Of a stretch of 64,000 nt of DNA, positions 18,654-27,135 are shown piece by piece. Source of the DNA: Bacteroidia bacterium (GTDB taxonomy: Bacteria; Bacteroidota; Bacteroidia; Chitinophagales; Chitinophagaceae); NCBI GenBank assembly GCA_030429205.1, contig JAUICZ010000004.1, positions 62,001 through 126,000 on the forward strand, read 5' to 3'. Within the stretch, counting starts at the first letter, position 1. Each line of letters opens with the position of its first letter. The position numbers and the translations under genes are program-made. The notes beneath the pieces are model-generated. The model searched no databases, had not been told where the DNA came from, and saw only the letters and a program-made list of their open reading frames with translations.

Positions 18654-20057
18654 ATGACACCAGACAAGATCAAATTCGGTACTGACGGATGGCGCGCCAT
18701 CATCGCAAAAGATTATACTGTTTACAATGTAGCTCGTGTAACCAAAGCTTTAGCCGACTGGCTGAATGGCAGAGGCGATAACCCTAAGGTTGTTGTAGGG
18801 CACGATTGCCGCTTTGGCGGTGAGATGTTCACACAAACTGTAGCAGATGTACTTTGTGCGAATGGCGTAAAAGTGATCATGGCAAAAGGCTTCATCAGTA
18901 CCCCTATGCTTTCTTTCGGTGTATTGAAATTAGCAGCAGATCAGGGTGTGGTTATCACGGCTTCACACAACCCGCCATCTTATAATGGTTATAAGTTGAA
19001 AGGTGCTCATGGTGGACCTTCCAGCCCTGCACACATTGCCGAGGTAGAGGCATTGATACCTGAAGATGTGACCATCCCCGGTAAATCTCTGGATGAGTTG
19101 GAGAAGGCTGGCATGTTGGAATATGTGGAGTTGGAAAACATGTATGTTGAATACCTGCAAGAGAAGTTTGACTTTGATGCGCTGAACAAATCACCGTTCA
19201 AAATGGCTTACGATGCAATGTACGGAGCAGGCCAAAATGTAATACGCAGATTACTACCTAACGCTACGCTACTACATTGCGACCATAACCCTGGCTTTCA
19301 TGGCCAGGCACCAGAGCCAATTGATAAGAACTTGAAAGAGTTGGCAGAGACAATGGCATCTACTCCTGAACTAAAAATAGGTTTGGCTACAGATGGTGAT
19401 GCCGACCGCATCGGTTTGTACGACGAGGATGGCAACTTTGTAGATGCTCACCATATACTATTGATACTAACGCACTACCTGCATAAATATAAAAACATGA
19501 CGGGTAAGGTAGCCATCGCCTTTTCTGTAACAGACAGGGTAAAGAGAATGTGTGAGGCTTATGGTTTACCTGTTGAGGTTACGGCTATCGGCTTTAAATA
19601 CATCAGCGAGATAATGACCAAAGAAGACGTACTGGTAGGTGGTGAAGAAAGCGGCGGTATTGCAGTGAAAGGACATATACCTGAGCGTGATGGTATATAC
19701 GATGGTTTGATGATATACGAATTCATGACACAAACAGGCAAAACATTGAAGGAACTTTGCGAAGAGGTATACGAGGTTGTAGGTGCATTTGTGTACGACC
19801 GTCATGACCTTACTTTACCAAACGAGCAGAAAGTAGCTATTATTGAAAAGGCACAGGCTGATGGTTACACTCAGTTTGGTAAATACACCTTCAGCAGAAC
19901 AGAGAAAATTGACGGTGTGAAATACCATTTAGATAATGGTGGTTGGGTGATGTTACGCGCATCTGGCACAGAGCCATTGCTACGTGTATATGCAGAAGGT
20001 AACAGCAAAGAAGAAACGGCTGATATACTGGCAGATGTAAAAGCGACTATATTGTAA
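18654..20057 (+). CDS. Phosphoglucomutase/phosphomannomutase family protein
   Basis: An alpha-D-phosphohexomutase of 467 residues. The catalytic Ser104 is in TASHNP, the metal loop is DGDADRIG, the sugar-binding loop GGEESGG and the phosphate-binding loop RASGTEPLLRVY, so all four family signatures are intact. It interconverts hexose 1- and 6-phosphates for glycogen, nucleotide-sugar and cell-wall precursors. Substrate choice between glucose, mannose and glucosamine phosphates is not decided by sequence reading. Transcription ends at the hairpin at 20084-20107. Confidence 0.92.
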   Translation: MTPDKIKFGTDGWRAIIAKDYTVYNVARVTKALADWLNGRGDNPKVVVGHDCRFGGEMFTQTVADVLCANGVKVIMAKGFISTPMLSFGVLKLAADQGVVITASHNPPSYNGYKLKGAHGGPSSPAHIAEVEALIPEDVTIPGKSLDELEKAGMLEYVELENMYVEYLQEKFDFDALNKSPFKMAYDAMYGAGQNVIRRLLPNATLLHCDHNPGFHGQAPEPIDKNLKELAETMASTPELKIGLATDGDADRIGLYDEDGNFVDAHHILLILTHYLHKYKNMTGKVAIAFSVTDRVKRMCEAYGLPVEVTAIGFKYISEIMTKEDVLVGGEESGGIAVKGHIPERDGIYDGLMIYEFMTQTGKTLKELCEEVYEVVGAFVYDRHDLTLPNEQKVAIIEKAQADGYTQFGKYTFSRTEKIDGVKYHLDNGGWVMLRASGTEPLLRVYAEGNSKEETADILADVKATIL

Positions 20058-20083
20058 ATAAGATATAATACTTCCAATAACGA

Positions 20084-20107
20084 AAGGGCTGCAATTGCAG
20101 CCCTTTT
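20084..20107. terminator. Palindromic bidirectional terminator (copy A)
   Basis: The perfect palindrome AAAGGGCTGCAATTGCAGCCCTTT is followed by a T on the plus strand and lies 26 bases after the phosphohexomutase stop. The same palindrome recurs at 21695-21720 as part of a longer repeat that includes the transaldolase 3' end. Confidence 0.85.
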
Positions 20108-20169
20108 AGTATATATATAAATATCGATTCAACGCTTACTTTAAAGACTTAGCATCTTCCAAGAACTAT
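20084..20169. repeat. Direct repeat A: terminator plus transaldolase 3' tail
   Basis: About 86 bases nearly identical to 21696-21779: the palindromic terminator, an AT-rich spacer and the last codons of transaldolase. The differences are a few substitutions and a short indel in the spacer. Weaker similarity continues to about 20202. The two copies bracket the secreted-protein gene at 20289-21674. Confidence 0.85.
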
Positions 20170-20202
20170 AGCAAGACACTTGTATAACCCAAATTAGTTA
20201 AG
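20137..20202 (-). pseudogene. Transaldolase 3'-end fragment
   Basis: Read on the minus strand, this stretch encodes LTNLG, then a five-codon insertion and an in-frame TAG, then FLEDAKSLK and a stop. The intact gene at 21748 ends LTDIGLAKFLEDAKSLK. In the last nine codons the nucleotide differences (GCT/GCC, GAT/GAC, TTG/TTA) are all silent. It is a non-functional tail left from a homologous copy of the gene. Confidence 0.8.
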
Positions 20203-20288
20203 ACTGGCTACTATGATCGTTAATAACGACACTTTACATATTGGCATAGTTCTTGATTTGTTAAAAATTCACACAAATACCTCACACA

Positions 20289-21674
20289 ATGAAACCAAAA
20301 CTTCTCCTTGCAGCCTTATTATTTTTTCCTGCTATTGTTAATGCTAATGTTGATTTCAAAATCACTGCTATCACACCAATGGAGTATCAGGTGCCCGGTA
20401 CCAAAGATTTTAGCATTACTATTACAATGTTAGGTAAAAGCAACTTTTATTCAGCTAACTTTTACTGGCAGTTAAATAATGGCACTATAGACTCTGTAAC
20501 TAAGGTTCCGACCGATTTAAAGTGGCATTCTCTGACAACCGGATGGGTAACGGATCCGGCTTTTAAAGTCACACTGCCAACAGCAGGACAACACAAACTT
20601 AAAGTCTGGATGAAAACTACAACGGCAGACGTAAATCCAACTAATGACACTCTTACTACTAACATTAATGTTTTCAGCAGTTTACCGAAGAAACACGTTT
20701 TGATGGAAGTTTACAACTACCAAACAAATCAGATGTGTTACAAGACAGATGTGTATAACGATAATGTAGTTCTCAACAATACTGCTTATACAATAGTAAA
20801 TTTTTATACCCAGCCGACAGATCCTTTATACAATGCTAACACGAAGGCTGTAGGAGATGAACTGGACGGTACACATGCTTTTGCTACAATGTATGACAGG
20901 TATCACTTCCCGTTCTGGCGTTTCCCTACTATCCCTTACCTGACTGACGGCGCACTTAATATTACTGGCATATACGCCTACGGACAACGTGAACAATTTT
21001 ATGAACCAGTTGAAGTTTTTTTTAAATCAGCAACTTACGACTCAGCAAACAGGGAACTGAAAGTGTTAGTCAGTGCTACTTTATACGACAACCTCAGTGG
21101 TGATTACAGGTTCAATATCTACCTTACAGAAAACGGAGTTATATCTCCCCAAGCAGGTGCTCCCAACCCAAACAGCTATAAGCATGACAATGTACTACGT
21201 GCTATGCTCGGCGGCCCCTGGGGAAAGCAAGGCAGCCTTCCAACTTCGCTTAATTCAGGAACTACTTATGATTATTGGTTTACATACACAATTCCTGCAA
21301 ACTACAACGCAGACAGCCTGAGCTTGATAGGACTTGTACAAAAATATGATACCGATAAATACAACAGGCGTATACTTAATTCTAAAGAAGCATCGCTCAT
21401 GAGTACACTGTCGGTCAATAACAGTAAAACCTCATCAAAAAATGTTCACATTTACCCTAACCCAACGGACGGAAATATTAATGTAGCATTACCTGGTGAT
21501 AAATCATATAAAATTACAGCTACTGATATTACGGGACGAGTTCTCGAAATAATAGAAACGAGTAATAAAACCACTACTTTTTCTTTAGACCGATATGCTA
21601 AAGGCCTATACCTAATACAAGTATTTGACGAAAATAATGTGATACTAAAAACAGAAAAGGTTATCCTAAAATAA
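20289..21674 (+). CDS. Secreted protein with type A T9SS sorting domain, Omp28-like layout
   Basis: 461 residues: signal peptide MKPKLLLAALLFFPAIVNAN, an N-terminal beta domain with a WxxT-type CARDB-like pattern (DVNPTNDTLTTNINV), a central region beginning HVLMEVYNYQTNQMCYK that resembles the thioredoxin-like part of Omp28-related proteins but with only one Cys, a beta domain (YRFNIYLTENGV), and a C-terminal sorting domain (VHIYPNPTDGNINVAL, ITATDITGRVLEI, YAKGLYLIQVF). It is exported and probably attached to the surface. It sits alone between two copies of the transaldolase tail and looks inserted. Confidence 0.85.
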   Translation: MKPKLLLAALLFFPAIVNANVDFKITAITPMEYQVPGTKDFSITITMLGKSNFYSANFYWQLNNGTIDSVTKVPTDLKWHSLTTGWVTDPAFKVTLPTAGQHKLKVWMKTTTADVNPTNDTLTTNINVFSSLPKKHVLMEVYNYQTNQMCYKTDVYNDNVVLNNTAYTIVNFYTQPTDPLYNANTKAVGDELDGTHAFATMYDRYHFPFWRFPTIPYLTDGALNITGIYAYGQREQFYEPVEVFFKSATYDSANRELKVLVSATLYDNLSGDYRFNIYLTENGVISPQAGAPNPNSYKHDNVLRAMLGGPWGKQGSLPTSLNSGTTYDYWFTYTIPANYNADSLSLIGLVQKYDTDKYNRRILNSKEASLMSTLSVNNSKTSSKNVHIYPNPTDGNINVALPGDKSYKITATDITGRVLEIIETSNKTTTFSLDRYAKGLYLIQVFDENNVILKTEKVILK

Positions 21675-21694
21675 GTACCATACCAACTTAAACT

Positions 21695-21720
21695 AAAAGG
21701 GCTGCAATTGCAGCCCTTTT
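21695..21720. terminator. Palindromic bidirectional terminator (copy B)
   Basis: A perfect 26-base palindrome (AAAAGGGCTGCAA and its complement) between the convergent secreted-protein gene and transaldolase. It serves as a terminator for both and is the twin of the one at 20084-20107. Confidence 0.87.
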
Positions 21721-21779
21721 AGTTTATATATAAAGTCGATTCAACGCTTACTTTAAAGACTTGGCGTCTTCTAAGAACT
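21696..21779. repeat. Direct repeat B: terminator plus intact transaldolase 3' end
   Basis: The intact counterpart of the repeat at 20084-20169. It contains the real stop codon of transaldolase at 21748-21750. Confidence 0.85.
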
Positions 21780-22401
21780 TAGCTAATCCAATATCAGTTA
21801 ATGGATGTTTCAACAACCCTAATATTGAATCTAACGGACAAGTACAAACATCAGCACCGGCCTCAGCACATTTTACAATGTGTAAAGGGTTACGAATAGA
21901 TGCCGCTAATACAGCCGTAGGGTAACCTTGTGTGTTATATATGTCTACTATCTGTTTGATCAGCTCTACCCCATCCCAGTTACTGTCATCTATACGACCA
22001 ATAAACGGAGATAAGAAAGTAGCACCTGCTTTAGCCGCCAAAATAGCCTGCCCTGCAGAAAATACTAAAGTACAGTTGGTATTGATCTCGTTTTCTGTAA
22101 ACCACTTGATAGCTTTTATACCATCTTTGATCATAGGTACTTTCACCACTATATTGTCATGGATCTTAGCCAGCTTTTTACCCTCAGCTATTATGCCATC
22201 AAAGTCTGTGCTGATCACCTCTGCACTTACAGGGCCGTCTACAATGCTGCAAATAGTTTTGTAGTGCTCCATAATAGCTTCTTCCCCTTTAATGCCTTCT
22301 TTAGCCATCAGGCTGGGGTTGGTAGTTACACCATCTAATATACCAAGGTCGTTGGCCTCTTTAATTTGATCGAGGTTTGCTGTATCTATAAAAAAATTCA
22401 T
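21748..22401 (-). CDS. tal: Transaldolase (fructose-6-phosphate aldolase-like short form)
   Basis: 217 residues, the short TalC/FSA-type transaldolase of the pentose phosphate pathway. The ATG at 22401 gives the usual start MNFFIDTANLDQIKEAND; a frame opening at 22422 adds seven unlikely residues. GVTTNPSL lies near residue 27, the Schiff-base Lys is in VVKVPMI, NCTLVFS follows, and ASIRNPLH comes near the end. TACTTTTG at 22420-22427 is an exact -7 promoter box 18 bases upstream. The 3' end of this gene has a decayed twin at 20137-20202. Confidence 0.93.
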   Translation of the reverse strand: MNFFIDTANLDQIKEANDLGILDGVTTNPSLMAKEGIKGEEAIMEHYKTICSIVDGPVSAEVISTDFDGIIAEGKKLAKIHDNIVVKVPMIKDGIKAIKWFTENEINTNCTLVFSAGQAILAAKAGATFLSPFIGRIDDSNWDGVELIKQIVDIYNTQGYPTAVLAASIRNPLHIVKCAEAGADVCTCPLDSILGLLKHPLTDIGLAKFLEDAKSLK

Positions 22402-22484
22402 ACGATTGCTTTTCTTTAGCAAAAGTAATTAAATATTCAGCCTGGCGAAATGAAATTATTAACAATAAAAAGGTGGTAAAAAAA

Positions 22485-22586
22485 GTCCGGCAAGTTACTT
22501 ACATCGCACCGCTACAACCACCTACCCTTGCTGCATTCCTGCCCTGGGGGATTCAGTAGGAGCTGGTCGTATAAGACTTGCCGGAG
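22485..22586 (-). ncRNA. ffs: Signal recognition particle 4.5S RNA (small bacterial SRP RNA)
   Basis: On the minus strand the closing stem CCGGCAAGT (22576-22584) pairs with ACTTGCCGG (22487-22495). The apical domain contains CCAGGGCAGGAATGCAGCAA, the conserved SRP helix-8 internal loops that bind Ffh and the GNRA-type tip. A T run follows (22477-22484), so the RNA ends at its own stem. A matching promoter lies directly upstream. Confidence 0.93.
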
Positions 22587-22588
22587 CG

Positions 22589-22618
22589 CAAAGGTATAAA
22601 AATATCAATGTCGTGCAA
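22589..22618 (-). promoter_or_regulatory. Promoter of 4.5S RNA
   Basis: Minus strand TACCTTTG (22589-22596) is an exact TAnnTTTG box with TTG (22616-22618) 19 bases upstream. The predicted start falls at the 5' end of the SRP RNA stem. Confidence 0.8.
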
Positions 22619-22634
22619 AAACCTTTGCACAAAA

Positions 22635-22655
22635 AAAGAGCCCCAAGGGCTCTTT
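22635..22655 (-). terminator. Terminator after the PGI/PMI gene
   Basis: Stem AAAGAGCCC/GGGCTCTTT with a three-base loop and a T run on the minus strand, 26 bases past the stop at 22682. It isolates 4.5S RNA from read-through. Confidence 0.85.
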
Positions 22656-22681
22656 CTGTTTTATATTATTTTATCGAATAT

Positions 22682-23665
22682 TTACTTCTTGGCCAGTTCA
22701 CCTTTCAGAAAGTCGATCACCTTAACCTCAACAGCATCCTGATCGCGCATATCAGCCAGATAAACAGACACCCAATCTGTCAGGTGAATGAAATAGAAAA
22801 CCTTCTCCCAATAGCTTTTACCTTCCGAATATAATTCTGATATCCCCTTTGCATATTTCTTGATCACTTTTTTATTGATCTCCATACGCATTTGAGTACG
22901 CTTGTAGTCTTTTTCATCTCTGATTATTACTACATGACGTGTATCATCTTTATCTCTCCAGCCTACCAGTTCATTGTGATTCATCTCTGGTATTACATGG
23001 TGCCAGCAAAGCATTTTACTATTCTCGTTGATCTGCTGACGGAAACGTACAGCAACACCTTCGAAAGCCGGCCCTGAATATATAATAGGCGTCTTGCCAA
23101 AAAGCTTTTTAGCCAAGCCTCTTGCTTTGGTTTTTATGCTTGCAGATTTTGTATTCAACAACTTGATAGCAGCCTTAATATCTTTTTCAAAACTGTTGCT
23201 AATAAGTCCCATTGCGTTTAATACAAATAAAACCTGTGTCATTGAATAGCCAATACAAGCTCTCGGCGGCATACCCGATGGTAATACAATGCAATCCAGC
23301 CCATTCTTTTGTGCCAGTTTTTCAATTTTTCCGCCCGAGGTGATGCAAATAATAGTTGCTTTTACCTTCAAAGCTTGTTTCATCGCTTGTAGCGTTTCCT
23401 CTGTATTGCCTGAATAAGAAGATATGATAACAAGGCTATTCTCATTCACGAAAGACGGCAGAAAGTAGTCTTTATTGACAATGAAAGGTATGCTCAACTT
23501 GTCAAAAACAAAGTTTTGAACAATAGAACCGCCTATACCGCTTCCGCCCAAACCTGTCAACACTACATTGGCAAACTCTTTCTTAGCTGTGTTAAATTTG
23601 TAACTTTTGCCTATAGATAAAGCTTCTTCAAGCTGAACAGGGAAGTCTTGTATGAGTTTTTTCAT
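22682..23665 (-). CDS. Bifunctional phosphoglucose/phosphomannose isomerase (SIS fold)
   Basis: 327 residues with two SIS domains. GLGGSGIGG lies near residue 38, SSYSGNTEETL near 82 and GGKIEKLA near 110, with the characteristic EMNHNELVGW His/Glu active-site segment in the second half. This family interconverts fructose 6-phosphate with glucose or mannose 6-phosphate. It is divergent from the YraN gene, with 14 bases between the starts. Confidence 0.92.
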   Translation of the reverse strand: MKKLIQDFPVQLEEALSIGKSYKFNTAKKEFANVVLTGLGGSGIGGSIVQNFVFDKLSIPFIVNKDYFLPSFVNENSLVIISSYSGNTEETLQAMKQALKVKATIICITSGGKIEKLAQKNGLDCIVLPSGMPPRACIGYSMTQVLFVLNAMGLISNSFEKDIKAAIKLLNTKSASIKTKARGLAKKLFGKTPIIYSGPAFEGVAVRFRQQINENSKMLCWHHVIPEMNHNELVGWRDKDDTRHVVIIRDEKDYKRTQMRMEINKKVIKKYAKGISELYSEGKSYWEKVFYFIHLTDWVSVYLADMRDQDAVEVKVIDFLKGELAKK

Positions 23666-23679
23666 ATCTTTTTATTTCA

Positions 23680-24036
23680 ATGGCCAAACATAACGAAACT
23701 GGTATAAAAGGGGAAGAAATCGCTGAAAAGTTTTTGCAAACAAAAGGTTATACGATATTATTCAAAAACTGGACATTCGATAAAAAAGAGGTAGACATAA
23801 TTGCCCTTAAAGAGCATTTACTGGTTTTTGTAGAGGTAAAAACAAGGGGCGACAGCTATTTTGGCTTTCCTGAAGATGCCGTAAATGAAAGAAAACAAGA
23901 ATACCTGAAAGTTGCAGCAGAAGAGTTTCTACACCAGTACCCGGAGTACACAGAGATACAGTTTGACATTATAAGTATTATACTCACAAATGGGGTAGCA
24001 AAAGAGATTGTGCATTTTGAAGATGCCTTCTTTTAG
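23680..24036 (+). CDS. YraN family (UPF0102) nuclease-like protein
   Basis: 118 residues. It has the restriction-endonuclease-like core GxxGEEIAEKFL, KEVDIIAL and VFVEVKTR, whose Asp, Glu and Lys form the PD-(D/E)XK pattern, so catalytic residues are present. The family role is not settled; links to DNA processing have been proposed. The start is directly divergent from the PGI/PMI gene. Confidence 0.9.
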   Translation: MAKHNETGIKGEEIAEKFLQTKGYTILFKNWTFDKKEVDIIALKEHLLVFVEVKTRGDSYFGFPEDAVNERKQEYLKVAAEEFLHQYPEYTEIQFDIISIILTNGVAKEIVHFEDAFF

Positions 24037-24070
24037 CTTATAAGAACATTCAATAACAAGAATACTAATA

Positions 24071-24097
24071 ATTATGTATCATTACTCTATACATAAT
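24071..24097. promoter_or_regulatory. Inverted repeat over the antiporter start codon
   Basis: ATTATGTAT and ATACATAAT form a perfect 9-bp inverted repeat with a 9-base loop, and the right arm runs into the first ATG at 24096. In RNA it could mask initiation at that ATG; as DNA it could be an operator. A second in-frame ATG at 24102 lies just outside it. Confidence 0.4.
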
Positions 24098-25319
24098 GCG
24101 TATGGAGTATAATGCTAATATTATTGTAATAGCCTTTAGTAGCATAGTAATACTAAGCTTTTTATTTACCATCATCAGTAACAAGACCAACATTCCGTCT
24201 GTACTGCTATTAATGGCCACGGGTATTGCGCTGCACTATATTTCTAAATACTATGGGTATGAGATCTTCAACGTACAACCATATGTAAAGGTATTAGGTG
24301 CAATGGGCCTGGTGATGATCATACTGGAAGCTGCATTAGACTTAAAGATCAACAAGGGAAAAGTAAAACTCATACGCAACTCATTTTTCTCTGCACTCAT
24401 CATACTCCTCGCATCTTCGTTTGCCATTACCTACCTCATTACCTATTTCTTAGAAGAGCCGTTTAACAAAGCATTCATCTATGCTATACCCATGAGCATT
24501 ATTAGTAGTGCCATTGTTATTCCAAGTGCAGAAAACCTACCACAAGCCAAAAGAGAATTTATCATTTACGAAGCTTCCTTCTCTGATGTTTTGGGCATAT
24601 TACTATTCAACTACATGCTCATGAAAAACACATTTAGTATGGAAACGACTCTTAGTTTTCTGGGTCATATAATATTAGCAATAGTCATATCTGCGGTTGC
24701 CAGTGTTCTGTTACTAATACTCCTTTCAAAGATAGAAGGAGTGCTAAAGTTCTTTTTGGTGTTTGCTATACTTAGTATTCTGTATGCGTCAGGAGAGTTA
24801 ATTCACCTACCCGCGCTGATCGTCATACTAGTATTTGGCATAGTCATCAACAACATCAAACTGCTTATTCGCGGACCTTTAGGCAAACATATTTCTATGA
24901 AGGGATTAGTAGGCATTACTAAATTGATGAAAACGGTAACAGCAGAAACATCCTTTTTGGTACGGACTTTCTTTTTTATACTCTTTGGTTATACAATTAA
25001 CCTAAACGTACTATTATCTAAAGATGTCATTATTATCGGGACAGCCATCGTTGCAATACTTTTTATCGTCAGGTACATATACCTGCGCCTGCTTGTAAAA
25101 ACCAACCTCTTCCCGGAGCTTTTCCTAATGCCTCGAGGCTTGGTAACAGTACTACTGTTCTACAGCATACCGGCCAGCATGAGTTTAAGCAATTTTAAAG
25201 TTGGTATACTTTTCTACGTGATCATGCTCACCAGTATATTAATGATGGTGGGACTAATGATATTCGGGAAAGATAAAAAGCAAGACTACCTTGATGATGT
25301 AGAGCATAGCACTATATAA
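24096..25319 (+). CDS. Cation:proton antiporter-like membrane protein
   Basis: 407 residues, about 12 hydrophobic helices and a short charged tail. It resembles the CPA monovalent cation/proton antiporter superfamily: a helix with LLLMATGIALHYISK, a charged residue in IILEAALDLKI that recalls the family's core acidic residue, and a late PRGLVTVLLFY segment. The direction and ion (Na+ or K+ against H+) are not evident. Translation may start at 24096 or 24102. Its 3' end overlaps the convergent permease gene by eight bases. Confidence 0.82.
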   Translation: MRMEYNANIIVIAFSSIVILSFLFTIISNKTNIPSVLLLMATGIALHYISKYYGYEIFNVQPYVKVLGAMGLVMIILEAALDLKINKGKVKLIRNSFFSALIILLASSFAITYLITYFLEEPFNKAFIYAIPMSIISSAIVIPSAENLPQAKREFIIYEASFSDVLGILLFNYMLMKNTFSMETTLSFLGHIILAIVISAVASVLLLILLSKIEGVLKFFLVFAILSILYASGELIHLPALIVILVFGIVINNIKLLIRGPLGKHISMKGLVGITKLMKTVTAETSFLVRTFFFILFGYTINLNVLLSKDVIIIGTAIVAILFIVRYIYLRLLVKTNLFPELFLMPRGLVTVLLFYSIPASMSLSNFKVGILFYVIMLTSILMMVGLMIFGKDKKQDYLDDVEHSTI

Positions 25320-27051
25320 TCAAGCGAACACCACCCAAGTCTTCTAAACGGTGAGTAAACCTATCGCCTGGCGAGCTAATGAACATAAAGTTTGGAGGTA
25401 TACCCCACTCTTTACTCAACTCGTCAATCATACCAGGGCCAAAGGTTCCTTTCTTTTGTATGAACTCTATTTTGATTTCAGGATAGGCTCTATCCAATAC
25501 TTCAAAATCTGTCAAAAACTTCTCTGATACAGGATATGCTTCGTTCACTACATTTACGATCTTCAGCTTGCGGGTGATCTCATTTTGAGATACATATATC
25601 ATCACTTTATTCAGCACAGATATATCATCACCTTTAGAGAAATATACAAACTCTTGCCCCGATAGCTTACGAATAGCTTTCTTTAAATGGAAACGGCTGA
25701 TCAGAGATATGCGTTGTACAGACTCAAAGAAACTGGTGGCAACTATTACTAAATATTGCAGTAACTCGTTCCTTCTTAAGAATAAATACACGATCACGAT
25801 CGTAGGCACAAAGTATTGCAGGAAGAATACCAAATAATCCGGATGCAATTTAATGTTACCGTAAATAGCAACTATCAATGCCATAATAGCTATAGCAACA
25901 ACAAATGAAGATGCATGTTCCGGTCTTGGCAAACGTGCACGTTTTATCTTGAGCAAGAAGTTTCCATACCCAAAATATATCATTACCAATAAGAACGATA
26001 TAGTATATACACCAGCCAGTACGCCCAAATCTCCTTTAGAAATAAACAATACTGACAAACACAGTAAGAAGAAGATAATCAAAATACGAGGTGAGCTACC
26101 TCTGCTATTTTCCTTAAGCAGTACTTGTGGCAATACCCTATCAAGTGTCATACGCTTAATCAAACCGCTTACACCTACATAAGACGTTAATACCGCACCA
26201 CTTAATACAAGTACTGCATCTATCGAAACTATTGTTGCAAGTGTACTGCCACCGGTTTTACCACCTATGTAAGAAAGCAATGCTTCTTTATGCGGACCAA
26301 CTTCAGCCATCGGTAACACTGTGATAGCTACTAGCGCCATTAACGGGTTGATGATAGATACAGATACCCACATGTTACGTAATGTCTTACGGAATACTCC
26401 TTTTTCCTGCTCTTCAACAAAGTTTGCAGAGCTTTCAAAACCGGATATCCCCAGCATTGCAGCACTAAAACCAAACAACAAGGCTGTAGCTATACTACCT
26501 CCCTTTACAGGCATACTAAAGTTTGCACTGGCAATATCTAAACCATTTTGTGTAACAAACCATATACCTGATATAATGAGTAATGCCATTGTTACCAGAT
26601 GAGTAACGAATATTACAATAGCTACCGTTGCAGATTCACTGATACCAGAAATAGTTAGTATCAGGAATATCGTTAACAACACAATGGTGGCTATAGTAAC
26701 ATTAATAGAATGCACTAAATCGTGCAGGTAGTGCATGGCCTCACTGGCAGAGATCACAGCAGTAGCCATGTACGATAGTATAGTTAAGCAGGCAGCCACA
26801 GATGCATTGCTTTTACTGGTAGTATTCAGCAACACATTGTATGCACCACCATTTAAAGGAAGCGCGCCTACTACTTCTCCATATATTTTACGGAACAAGA
26901 ATAAGATACCCGCCACTATAAGCAGTGATATCCATGCATATTGTCCTGCATATAATATTGTTAAAGCAGAAACGTATAAACAAGAAGAAGTAATATCGTT
27001 TCCACAAATAGCCGTTGCGGCTAGTTCTTTTAGCTTCTTGGGGTGGCTCAT
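25312..27051 (-). CDS. APC superfamily permease with C-terminal cytosolic domain
   Basis: 579 residues: 12 or so helices with the APC helix-1 region AATAICGNDITSSCLYVSA and the helix-6 region GFSAAMLGISGFESSANF, followed by a soluble C-terminal domain of about 130 residues (from YVSQNEITRKLKIVNVV) with a universal-stress-like alternating pattern. It probably imports amino acids or a related solute. It is convergent with and overlaps the antiporter gene. Confidence 0.88.
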   Translation of the reverse strand: MSHPKKLKELAATAICGNDITSSCLYVSALTILYAGQYAWISLLIVAGILFLFRKIYGEVVGALPLNGGAYNVLLNTTSKSNASVAACLTILSYMATAVISASEAMHYLHDLVHSINVTIATIVLLTIFLILTISGISESATVAIVIFVTHLVTMALLIISGIWFVTQNGLDIASANFSMPVKGGSIATALLFGFSAAMLGISGFESSANFVEEQEKGVFRKTLRNMWVSVSIINPLMALVAITVLPMAEVGPHKEALLSYIGGKTGGSTLATIVSIDAVLVLSGAVLTSYVGVSGLIKRMTLDRVLPQVLLKENSRGSSPRILIIFFLLCLSVLFISKGDLGVLAGVYTISFLLVMIYFGYGNFLLKIKRARLPRPEHASSFVVAIAIMALIVAIYGNIKLHPDYLVFFLQYFVPTIVIVYLFLRRNELLQYLVIVATSFFESVQRISLISRFHLKKAIRKLSGQEFVYFSKGDDISVLNKVMIYVSQNEITRKLKIVNVVNEAYPVSEKFLTDFEVLDRAYPEIKIEFIQKKGTFGPGMIDELSKEWGIPPNFMFISSPGDRFTHRLEDLGGVRLII

Positions 27052-27135
27052 CTTATCTGCACAGTTGTTTGGTAGTCAATGCTAAAGTTATGTATGTAAT
27101 AGCAAATGTCCGAAATATTAAACAATTCTATTGCT

